From NCBI RefSeq assembly GCF_018704065.1, contig NZ_JAGUQP010000015.1, positions 1 through 64,000 of the forward strand: DNA of 64,000 nucleotides, in the 5' to 3' direction. The translations under genes were made by a program, and so were the position numbers. Numbering within the stretch: position 1 is the first letter of the stretch; each line of letters begins with the position of its first letter. Under the pieces are notes generated by a model. That model ran no database searches. It was not told the DNA's origin and worked only from the letters and a program-made list of their open reading frames with translations. This DNA is from Desulfovulcanus ferrireducens. Lineage in GTDB: Bacteria > Desulfobacterota > Desulfovibrionia > Desulfovibrionales > Desulfonatronovibrionaceae. This document shows, piece after piece, positions 33,392 through 41,117 of this stretch.

Positions 33392-35661
33392 GTGCCAGGA
33401 GCTTGAAACCCCACAAAATTGCCTTTATCTCCTCTTTTTTGCCGCGGCAATGCGGCATTGCCACATTCACATCGGATCTCATCGCGCATGCCTCCGGGGC
33501 GTCTGCAGGCAAGCTGGATGCGGAAATCATCGCCATGGAGGCGGCTGATCACTTCAGCTACGACGACAAGGTCAAGCTCACCATTCGCAGGGATCAGCAG
33601 AGAGACTACCTGACTGCTGCCGACTACATCAACTACAGCGGCGTCAACCTGGTAAGCCTGCAGCACGAATATGGCCTGTTCGGCGGCAAGGCGGGAAGCT
33701 ACATCTGTGAACTCCTCGAGTGTCTTTCCATGCCGGTGGTTACAACCTTGCACACGGTATTGGAAAAGCCAGACCCTCAATATCGCGACGCCTTGGTCCG
33801 TATTGCAAGTGTCTCCAGCAAAATGGTGGTCATGAACCAACGCGGCATATCCATGCTGCGTGATAGCTACGGAGTGCCCGCGGACAAGATCGAGATGATC
33901 CCGCACGGCATCCCTGATCTGCCTTTTGAAGATTCCAGACCATATAAGCAGAGCCTAGGATTCAGGAACCGAAAGATCGCCCTGACCTTCGGCCTGCTAG
34001 GGCGCAACAAGGGTATCGAATGGACCATACGCGCACTTCCCGAGGTCGTTAAGCGAGATCCCTCCATCCTCTATCTTGTACTCGGGGCCACGCATCCGGA
34101 GGTAAAACGCAACGATGGCGAGGAATACCGCCTCTTTCTGCAACGGCTGGTGCATGATCTGGGCCTTGAACGCCACGTCGCATTCATTAATCGCTTCACC
34201 AACGATAATGAACTGCATCAGTTCCTGAATGCAGCCGACTATTATTTGACGCCATATTTGCACAAAGAACAGCTGACCAGCGGCACGCTGGCCTTCGCCG
34301 TCGGGATGGGCAAAGCAGTGATCTCCACCTCCTACTGGTATGCAGAGGAATTGCTGGACGACGGACGCGGCATACTGGTTCCATTCCGGGATTACGAGGC
34401 CATTGCCGCGGCCTTGATCAGCCTGATCGATAATCCGGCGGCATGTGATACTATGCGCAGGAGCGCCTTCGAGTATGGTCGTACCATGACCTGGACCAGG
34501 ACCGGTACGACCTACTGGCGTTTGTTCCAGCACCTGACGGCGCCGGCGGCTCCGTCTGCAGCCCTGGATATGGAAGCCGCGCCCACGAAACGAGTGACTC
34601 TCAAGGAACTTCCCGAGCTTCGCTTGGACCACTTCCTTCGCATGTCTGACGACACCGGCATCTTCCAGCATGCCATGCACACCATCCCGGACCGTGTCCA
34701 CGGCTACTGCACCGACGACAACGCCCGCGCTCTGGAGGTTATGGCCCGTTGTCATCACCAGTATCGGGATCAGGAGTCGCTCAGGCTGCTGGAAATCTAT
34801 TTTGCTTTTCTCCTCCATGCCAGGAAACCAGACGGGGGTTTTCACAATTTCATGTCCTATGAGCGGGAGTTTCTCCCACCAGTCCGGTCCGAGGACGCCA
34901 CTGCAAGGGCAGTCTGCGCCTTGGGAGCGCTCATCGCTCGTCCTCCAAGACCATCTCTGGCCGTCTTAGCTCAAGAGGCCTTCCTGGACGCCATGGCCAT
35001 AACAGATGACTTCAGCCTACGCGGCCGGGCCTACGAGATTTCCGGTCTTGCCGATTATCTCACGGGATTTCCCGATGATGTGCGCATGCGCCGGGAAATG
35101 GGCAAGGCCGCGAACTGTCTCATGCGGGCGTACCGACAATGCGCTACCCCTGATTGGGCATGGTTTGAAGACCTGTTGACCTACGACAACGCCGCGCTGC
35201 CACATGCCCTGTTTGTTGCCTCTGAAACGCTGGGGAACAAGATTTATCGTGAAACGGCCCTCGAGTCCTGCCGCTTCCTCATCGGGGCGACCTTCACCGG
35301 CAATCACTTTTCTTTCGTAGGTTGCAATGGCTGGTATCCCAAAGGTGCGGAAAAGGCCCGCTTTGATCAGCAACCCATTGAAGCGACATCCACTGTGCGC
35401 ATGTTGCGCGAGGCATTCGCGGCCACAGGGGACGTCTCCTTTATCAAGCTGATGCGCAAAGCGTTCAACTGGTTCTTTGGCCACAACGATGCGAGTGTCG
35501 CCCTGTTCGACTTCAGATCACGGGGTTGCTACGATGGCCTGACCCCGGACGGCGTCAACCTGAATCAGGGCGCGGAAAGCCTGATCAGCTACATGCTAGC
35601 GTACCTGAGCATAGAGGAAGAGCAGAACGCAGTCCCCGCCGTTAAGGCCGCAAATGTGTAA
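33388..35661 (+). CDS. GT4 glycosyltransferase fused to a helical (alpha/alpha-barrel-like) domain
   Basis: 757 residues. Residues 1-390 have the GT-B fold of family 4: IAFISSFLPRQCGIATFTSDL at the N-terminus, the LQHEYGLFGGK motif near 90, HTVLEKPDP, MIPHGIPDL near 171, and LGLLGRNKG-like FGLLGRNKGIEWTI. The usual EX7E motif is altered: the segment EQLTSGTLAFAVGMGKAVIS lacks the second Glu. After a Pro/Ala-rich linker (about 388-402), residues 405-745 are helical with repeated Trp/Tyr/Asp-rich turns (TDDNARAL, DWAWFEDLLTYDN, EATSTVRML), suggesting a toroidal glycan-active domain. Codon use is strongly GC-biased. It overlaps the HARE-HTH ORF by 4 nt. The sugar is probably mannose, judged from the GH130 neighbours. 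Confidence 0.85.
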   Translation: MSARSLKPHKIAFISSFLPRQCGIATFTSDLIAHASGASAGKLDAEIIAMEAADHFSYDDKVKLTIRRDQQRDYLTAADYINYSGVNLVSLQHEYGLFGGKAGSYICELLECLSMPVVTTLHTVLEKPDPQYRDALVRIASVSSKMVVMNQRGISMLRDSYGVPADKIEMIPHGIPDLPFEDSRPYKQSLGFRNRKIALTFGLLGRNKGIEWTIRALPEVVKRDPSILYLVLGATHPEVKRNDGEEYRLFLQRLVHDLGLERHVAFINRFTNDNELHQFLNAADYYLTPYLHKEQLTSGTLAFAVGMGKAVISTSYWYAEELLDDGRGILVPFRDYEAIAAALISLIDNPAACDTMRRSAFEYGRTMTWTRTGTTYWRLFQHLTAPAAPSAALDMEAAPTKRVTLKELPELRLDHFLRMSDDTGIFQHAMHTIPDRVHGYCTDDNARALEVMARCHHQYRDQESLRLLEIYFAFLLHARKPDGGFHNFMSYEREFLPPVRSEDATARAVCALGALIARPPRPSLAVLAQEAFLDAMAITDDFSLRGRAYEISGLADYLTGFPDDVRMRREMGKAANCLMRAYRQCATPDWAWFEDLLTYDNAALPHALFVASETLGNKIYRETALESCRFLIGATFTGNHFSFVGCNGWYPKGAEKARFDQQPIEATSTVRMLREAFAATGDVSFIKLMRKAFNWFFGHNDASVALFDFRSRGCYDGLTPDGVNLNQGAESLISYMLAYLSIEEEQNAVPAVKAANV

Positions 35662-35817
35662 CAGCGTCATCCATCAAGTCCTCCGAATTGCCCATTCTTG
35701 CAGCCGCATGACATCCTGGTGCCGGAGACGACGGCATTGCGAACATCCACTATTAAGCCCATGGACGGGCCTTTTGCGACTACATTATGAACAAATACGA
35801 CAAGAGGACCACAACCA

Positions 35818-37044
35818 ATGAAGCCAATCGTCATCATTTCCAGCTGGCCGCCGAGACTGTGCGGTATAGCCACCTTTGCCGAAGAGGCGCGTGAGTTCAT
35901 CCAAAAACATAATCCTACCCGCAAAGTGCTTGTGATCTGCCATACTGACGGCTCTGGTGACGGCGTCTTTCCCCTGATTGACATGACGCGGCACGGCTGG
36001 TGGAAGCCAGTGGTGAAAAAGATCAAGGAACTTGACCCCTCTGTCGTTCACATCGAGCATGAATATGGCCTCTATGAATTTTACGACGAACACGGCGCAG
36101 GCGACACAAACGCCGGTTTTCTGGCCTTGCTTAAGGCCATCCAGGACTATCCCATCGTGGTAGAACCGCACACGGTGCATGGCCGTTTGCGCGACGCAGA
36201 GGCCAATTTCATCTTTCAGTTGTGCAAGCTCGCTGATGTGGTGATGTTCAAGTGCGCCTACCAGAAATGGCGGCTCCATTGGACCTTCGATAGCTTCGAA
36301 TGGACGATGCCACGCAACATCATGATCGTGCCGCATGGCGCTCGACCCGATCGGCGCTGGCCGGTAGAAAAGGTACCTGAGCTGCGCGCCGAACTAGGGC
36401 TGGACCGAGCGTGCTGCCTCGGCCCCCACCTGGTTGGTCTGGTCGGGTGGATCCAAGCGAACAAGCGCTGGGACATCCTGATATCCATGTGGCGGGACAT
36501 CGCCATTGAAATCAAGCGCTGCACCGGCGAGGAGTGGGATCTACTGGCGGCCGGCGCCATGCGCGATCCCCGTGACCTGTCGAACTACGAAAAATACAAG
36601 AGCGAGGTAGAACTGCTGGAACGCGAGGGACTGGCGCACTACTACGAGTTTGTTCCGCGCGGAGATATCTACTACAAGGTGATGGCGGTCTGCGACTTCA
36701 TCGTACTGCCTTCCCAGGATGAAACACAATCCGGCACCCTGGCACGTATCATCGCCCTGAACAAGCCCTATATCACCACGGCACCGATGGAGGGGCTGAC
36801 CTCACAGACACTGGAAAGTGAAGGCGGCCTCATGTTTACCACGAAGAAGATGCTGAAGGAGAAGGTCATCCGCCTGGCCTGCTCCGAGGAACTGCGCATG
36901 AAGCTTGGCAGTAACCTCCGGCGCTACCTGGATGAGGTGGTATCATGGGACGTGGTGGTCAAACAGTACAACAAGGCCTACCGCCTAGCCCGCAAGGCGA
37001 AGCGAACAGGGAAAACGCCGGAACTGCCCATGGAGTTCGAATGA
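35818..37044 (+). CDS. GT4-type glycosyltransferase
   Basis: 408 residues, GT-B fold. The N-terminus IISSWPPRLCGIATFAEEAREF and the acceptor-domain IEHEYGLYEFYDE closely parallel the first glycosyltransferase, so the two are homologous. The C-terminal nucleotide-sugar domain has VPHGARPD near 178, LVGLVGWIQANKRWDILI, and PSQDETQSGTLARIIALNKPYITT near 304, again a variant motif without the second Glu of EX7E. RBS AGAGGA upstream of ATG. It is separated from the previous gene by 156 bp, the largest gap in the cluster. It overlaps the first GH130 gene by 4 nt (ATGA). Likely adds a sugar to the same glycan. Confidence 0.85.
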   Translation: MKPIVIISSWPPRLCGIATFAEEAREFIQKHNPTRKVLVICHTDGSGDGVFPLIDMTRHGWWKPVVKKIKELDPSVVHIEHEYGLYEFYDEHGAGDTNAGFLALLKAIQDYPIVVEPHTVHGRLRDAEANFIFQLCKLADVVMFKCAYQKWRLHWTFDSFEWTMPRNIMIVPHGARPDRRWPVEKVPELRAELGLDRACCLGPHLVGLVGWIQANKRWDILISMWRDIAIEIKRCTGEEWDLLAAGAMRDPRDLSNYEKYKSEVELLEREGLAHYYEFVPRGDIYYKVMAVCDFIVLPSQDETQSGTLARIIALNKPYITTAPMEGLTSQTLESEGGLMFTTKKMLKEKVIRLACSEELRMKLGSNLRRYLDEVVSWDVVVKQYNKAYRLARKAKRTGKTPELPMEFE

Positions 37045-38000
37045 TGGCCGGCACGATGGCTCTCTTCCAGCGCCACCCGGATAATCCGCTCCTGACCGTG
37101 CAGGCACTGCCCTATGCGGCCAACGCCGTGTTCAATCCCGGCGTAGCCGAGGTCGACGGCGAAACCCTGCTGCTCATGCGGGTCGAAGCCCTTTGCGGCC
37201 GATCTCACCTGACCTGCGCCCGCAGCCGCGACGGTATAGGAGACTGGCGGGTGGACAGCGCCCCCGTCCTGGCCCCCGGCTCCAAGAAATATCCAGAAGA
37301 GGCCTGGGGCGTGGAGGATCCCCGCATTACATTTATCGAGGACCTGGCGGAGTGGGTAATCGCCTACACGGCCTATTCAGAATGCGGACCACTCGTGTCC
37401 CTGGCCACGACCCGGGACTTTCTTTCCTTCCGGAGGTTGGGGCCGGCACTGCCGCCGGAAAACAAAGACGCCGCGCTCTTTCCCCGACGCATTGGCGACC
37501 GCTATTGCATGCTGCATCGCCCCGCTCCAGCCATGCCTGGCGTCTCCGCACACATCTGGATTTCCTATTCTCCCGACCTGCGTTCATGGGGCGGCCACCG
37601 GCTGTTGCTGCCGGCCCGGGTTCCGGGTTTCTGGGACAGCGCCAAGATCGGCATTGCCACGCCGCCCCTGGCCACATCCGAAGGCTGGGTGATCCTCTAC
37701 CACGGCGTGCGCCGCATGGGTGCGGCGTATATCTACCGTCTGGGGTTGGCGTTGCTCGATCTCGATGATCCGAGCCACGTGATCCGCCGTCTGGACAACT
37801 GGGTATTCGGCCCCGAGGCCCACTGTGAGCGGATAGGCGATACCCCCAACGTCGTCTTTCCCTGTGGATGGCTCCTCGACGGAGACGAAATCCGGCTGTA
37901 CTACGGCGCCGCCGACACCTGCATAGCGCTCGCCACTGCCAGTCTTGATAAATTGCTCGCCTGCCTTCTGGACCATCCATGCAAAGGAGGCATCAGATGA
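37041..38000 (+). CDS. GH130 family beta-mannoside phosphorylase/hydrolase, first copy
   Basis: Five-bladed beta-propeller enzyme; characterised GH130 members cleave beta-1,2- or beta-1,4-mannosides, mostly by phosphorolysis giving mannose-1-phosphate. Family marks in about 319 residues: NPLLT near the N-terminus, AWGVEDPRITFI near 88 (catalytic Asp in EDPR), an IWISYSPDLRSWGGH blade, DSAKIGIATPP, and LYHGVRRMGAAYIYRLGLALLDL. The start is the ATG at 37,041 (or 37,044), overlapping the GT4 stop, with GGAG just upstream. The open frame from 36,945 lies in the GT4 gene and is not GH130-like. Phosphate-binding residues cannot be judged by eye, so phosphorylase versus hydrolase is open. Confidence 0.9.
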   Translation: MMAGTMALFQRHPDNPLLTVQALPYAANAVFNPGVAEVDGETLLLMRVEALCGRSHLTCARSRDGIGDWRVDSAPVLAPGSKKYPEEAWGVEDPRITFIEDLAEWVIAYTAYSECGPLVSLATTRDFLSFRRLGPALPPENKDAALFPRRIGDRYCMLHRPAPAMPGVSAHIWISYSPDLRSWGGHRLLLPARVPGFWDSAKIGIATPPLATSEGWVILYHGVRRMGAAYIYRLGLALLDLDDPSHVIRRLDNWVFGPEAHCERIGDTPNVVFPCGWLLDGDEIRLYYGAADTCIALATASLDKLLACLLDHPCKGGIR

Positions 38001-39343
38001 GAATAGCACTGATCTCGCCCATTGCCTGGCGCACGCCGCCCAGGCATTACGGCCCATGGGAACAGGTGGTCGCCTTGCTGGCGGATGGTCTCGTGGCCAG
38101 GAGGCATGATGTCACCCTGTTCGCTACCGGTGATTCCTGCACCACCGCACGTCTGCGAACTATCTGCCCGCGTCCCTATGAGGAGGATAAATCGCTGGAT
38201 CCCAAAGTGTGGGAATGCATGCATATCGCAGAAGTGTTTGAAGACGCGGATGATTTCGATATCATCCACAATCACTTTGATTTCCTGCCATTGAGCTATA
38301 CTGGCTCGGTTTCCATTCCGATGGTGACAACGATTCACGGCTTTTCCTCCGAGGCCATCCTCCCGGCATACGAGCGATACAACGACAGAACAGCCTATGT
38401 ATCCATCAGCAACGCAGACCGGAGCGATCGGCTCGATTATGCCGCTACCGTCTATCACGGCATTGACCTGGCGCAATTTACCTTTCAACCCGAGGCCGGA
38501 AGCTACCTGCTATTCTTCGGACGCATCCACCCGGACAAGGGCGCGGCCGAAGCGATCGCTATCGCCCGGGCGGCGGGTATGCTGCTGGTCATGGCTGGCC
38601 CTGTCCAGGATAAATCTTACTTCGCAAGCCAGATCAAACCGCATGTTGACGGCCAGACGGTCCGCTATCTGGGTGCGGTCGGTCCAGTGGAACGCAACCG
38701 GCTGCTTGGCGGCGCCTATGCCCTGTTGCACCCCATCGCCTTTGCCGAGCCATTCGGTCTCTCCGTTGTGGAGGCCATGGCCTGCGGCGCACCGGTAGTG
38801 GCCTTCGCCAAAGGTTCAATGCCGGAGTTGATCAGGGATGGAGAAACCGGATTTCTCGTCCACAGCGTAGAAGAGGCCGTGCATGCCCTCAGGCTGATTC
38901 CGGAGATTTCGCGAACAAGGTGCCGTCGGGAGGCGGAGACGCGGTTTTCCGCCGAACGCATGGTGAAGGATTATATCGCCGTCTACAAACATATAATAGC
39001 CGACCAGGAAAACATACGGCCATGGGGCTATTACGAAGTGCTCTCCGACAGGCCTGGGCACAAGGTCAAGCGCATTACCGTGTATGCTGGCAAGCGTCTG
39101 TCACTGCAACGGCACCGACGACGTTCCGAACACTGGCACATCGTGCGGGGCGCGGCCGTGGCGCAGGTGGGAGATAAGAAGCATCGCCTGGGCATGCGGG
39201 ATTCCGTAGATATTCCGTGCGGCGCTGCCCATCGCATCGCCAACGTGGGCGAAGACGACATGGTATTTATCGAGGTGCAGCAAGGGGAGTATTTCGGCGA
39301 GGACGACATCGAGCGGTTAGAGGACGATTATGGCCGGACATAG
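37997..39343 (+). CDS. GT4 glycosyltransferase fused to a C-terminal ManC-type cupin
   Basis: 448 residues. Residues 1-340 are a canonical GT4: MRIALISPIAWRTPPRHYGPWE at the start, IHNHFDFLPL and TTIHGFSSEA, LFFGRIHPDKGA near 172, then the intact EX7E motif FAEPFGLSVVEAMACGAPVV near 247. Residues about 345-448 are the type II mannose-6-phosphate isomerase cupin usually found at the C-terminus of ManC: RPWGYYEVL, SLQRHRRRSEHWHIV with metal-binding His/Glu, and DSVDIPCGAAHRIAN. The start at 37,997 is chosen for AAAGGAGG 6 nt upstream; it overlaps the previous stop. The fusion couples fructose-6-P/mannose-6-P interconversion to glycosyl transfer, strengthening a mannose assignment. I know no described example of this exact fusion. 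Confidence 0.87.
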   Translation: MRIALISPIAWRTPPRHYGPWEQVVALLADGLVARRHDVTLFATGDSCTTARLRTICPRPYEEDKSLDPKVWECMHIAEVFEDADDFDIIHNHFDFLPLSYTGSVSIPMVTTIHGFSSEAILPAYERYNDRTAYVSISNADRSDRLDYAATVYHGIDLAQFTFQPEAGSYLLFFGRIHPDKGAAEAIAIARAAGMLLVMAGPVQDKSYFASQIKPHVDGQTVRYLGAVGPVERNRLLGGAYALLHPIAFAEPFGLSVVEAMACGAPVVAFAKGSMPELIRDGETGFLVHSVEEAVHALRLIPEISRTRCRREAETRFSAERMVKDYIAVYKHIIADQENIRPWGYYEVLSDRPGHKVKRITVYAGKRLSLQRHRRRSEHWHIVRGAAVAQVGDKKHRLGMRDSVDIPCGAAHRIANVGEDDMVFIEVQQGEYFGEDDIERLEDDYGRT

Positions 39344-40286
39344 ACTCGTCCGCCGTCACGAGCAAAATCCAATCCTGACGCCGGATAACGTGCCTTACCC
39401 GGTGGCCACCGTGCACAACGCTGCCGTGATACGGCATAACGACCGCTACGTGATGCTGTTCCGTGCCCATTTGCGCAACGGCCATTCGGTCATTGGCATG
39501 GCAGAAAGCGGAGACGGATTCCGCTTCAAGGTCCGGCCCGAACCCTGGCTAACGCCCGCTGGTGACGGCGTATTCGGCGAATACGAGGCCTTCGGAGTGG
39601 AGGATCCTCGCATCTGTCGGATCGATGGTGCATATTACATCACCTACAGCGCCTATTCAGCGCACGGCGTGCGCATCGCACTCGCCAGAACAGAGGATTT
39701 CCAGCACGTCGAGCGCATCGCACTAATCACGCAAGCGGATTATCGCAACGTCGTCCTCTTTCCACAACGTTTTAACGGCCGCTACGCGCGTTTGGACCGG
39801 CCACACACCGACAGCACCCCCTGGTCTATCTGGATTTCCTACTCTTCCGACCTCATCCATTGGGGTGAATCACGACGGCTGATGGCGTCCTTGCCGTACC
39901 ATTGGGATGAGCTAAAGATTGGGCCCGGCGCCACGCCGTTTGCCACGGACCGGGGCTGGCTGCACATCTTCCACGGTGTCTTCCAGACAATGAACGGAGC
40001 CGTCTATCGACTCGGCGCCGCCCTGCACGCCCTCCATGACCCGGCAAGGATCGTGGCGGTGACGGATGAGTGGATCCTCGAACCGGAAGAACCGTGGGAA
40101 CGTTCAGGCTATGTGCCCAACGTGGTGTTCTGCTGCGGCGCAGTCCCCGAAGCAGACGGAACCGTGAAAATCTACTGGGGCGGAGCTGATACCGTAATGT
40201 GCGCCGGCAGTGCAGATATTGAGGAACTCGTGGATGCGTGTCTGCAGCGGCCACGGCCGGCACTGCCAGATAGTAATGGAAAATGA
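39330..40286 (+). CDS. GH130 family beta-mannoside phosphorylase/hydrolase, second copy
   Basis: 318 residues, homologous to the first GH130: NPILTPDNVPYPVATVHNAA near 12, EAFGVEDPRICRIDG near 88 with the catalytic Asp, YYITYSAYS, SIWISYSSDLIHWGES, WDELKIGPGATPF, and HIFHGVFQTMNGAVYRLGAAL. Differences around the substrate loops (no -PP after KIG; GNGHSVIG-like segment) suggest a different chain-length or acceptor preference, as seen for the paired GH130 enzymes described in Thermoanaerobacter. Overlaps the GT4-cupin gene by 14 nt. Last gene of the island; its stop is 16 nt before an IS-end-like repeat. Confidence 0.9.
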   Translation: MAGHRLVRRHEQNPILTPDNVPYPVATVHNAAVIRHNDRYVMLFRAHLRNGHSVIGMAESGDGFRFKVRPEPWLTPAGDGVFGEYEAFGVEDPRICRIDGAYYITYSAYSAHGVRIALARTEDFQHVERIALITQADYRNVVLFPQRFNGRYARLDRPHTDSTPWSIWISYSSDLIHWGESRRLMASLPYHWDELKIGPGATPFATDRGWLHIFHGVFQTMNGAVYRLGAALHALHDPARIVAVTDEWILEPEEPWERSGYVPNVVFCCGAVPEADGTVKIYWGGADTVMCAGSADIEELVDACLQRPRPALPDSNGK

Positions 40287-40302
40287 CGGGAACAGGACTT
40301 TA

Positions 40303-40622
40303 AGAGTCTGTGGCCAAACCCCATTTTAACCGCTGATTGAAAATCTTGGTTTCTGAAATGCATTACAAATGGCTTGGGTAACCCAATCTTAGTGATGCTT
40401 GCGGAAAAACAGAGCATCGGGATGAATGGGCTAAACACTTTGCAATCTCCACCATAACTATCGATAATAAAAAGAATATTTGTTTACCCAAAGTATCCCA
40501 TTATGCTCTGTCCGCAGGCAAGTTTTGAGAACAGGTCCAAGTCTTTGTACCAGCATGAAAGAAACCAAAACTGAAATAAAACTTGGAAATTAAGTTGATA
40601 AAAAGGTTCGGCCACAGGCTCT
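40303..40622. mobile_element. Possible non-autonomous element with 18-bp terminal inverted repeats
   Basis: AGAGTCTGTGGCCAAACC at 40,303-40,320 is matched in inverted orientation by AGAGCCTGTGGCCGAACC (complement of 40,605-40,622), 16 of 18 identical. The 320-bp interior has no transposase. The left terminus is shared, in direct orientation, with 32,563-32,588 on the other side of the GC-rich block. Could be a MITE or the collapsed ends of an IS. No target-site duplication was convincingly seen. Confidence 0.45.
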
Positions 40623-41066
40623 AAAAGGTTAAGTTGGCAATAAAAGCAGAAGGTCGGAGCCCAGCCATACAAATACACAGCTGGGTCAATAATATCATCT
40701 ATAATCCTCTAACTTATCCCCTCAAACGACAACAGAATCCCAAAATATCATCAACATTTTAGGCATCTACAAACTAAGGTAATTTGTTGTAATAATTAAC
40801 AGATTAGCTTTTTTTTGCAAAACCACTTGATTATCAACTCAAATAAAGACTAATATTTAAGTTAAGCTTTATAACGAACTTTTTATGATTTCCGCCCAGG
40901 TGAAACGAAAAAATTAAGGGTTGCATCAACCTGTAACCTTAGTTAATAATTTTGTTTTTGCTTAAAAATAAGCAATTCTTCGACTCAAAAAATAGCTTCG
41001 GCCTTCTCTGGTGAAAGGCCATGGATGGATACAAAAAATTTGCTCAAAAAAACGAAATAATAATTG

Positions 41067-41096
41067 TCCTGTAGCAAAGCTACCTTTGCTACAGGA
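41067..41096 (+). promoter_or_regulatory. Perfect 13-bp hairpin upstream of queA
   Basis: TCCTGTAGCAAAG (41,067-41,079) and CTTTGCTACAGGA (41,084-41,096) form an uninterrupted stem with a CTAC loop, 21 nt before the queA ATG. No T-tract follows on the plus strand, so it is not a classical terminator. It would sequester the queA leader and could modulate initiation, or could be a short palindromic repeat. Confidence 0.5.
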
Positions 41097-41117
41097 ATCT
41101 ATTCAACATTAAACAAA

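Larger units (their letters stand above)
40287..41117. other. Intergenic region, 831 bp, at the right edge of the island
   Basis: Composition drops back to AT-rich at 40,290. It holds a 320-bp segment bounded by 18-bp inverted repeats (40,303-40,622) and a perfect 13-bp hairpin (41,067-41,096) just before queA. Minus-strand ORFs at 40,172-40,438 and 40,484-40,678 have no RBS or recognisable family. No RNA gene seen. Confidence 0.5.

Noticed and set aside
33997-35484. Long minus-strand ORFs (282 and 155 codons) inside the GT4-helical fusion gene
   Set aside because: GC-rich sequence gives long antisense frames; the plus-strand gene has clear GT4 motifs and coupling.
40172-40678. Minus-strand ORFs (40,172-40,438 and 40,484-40,678) considered as transposase remnants
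   Set aside because: No transposase motif is visible; the first runs antisense into GH130 and both include the repeat sequences.
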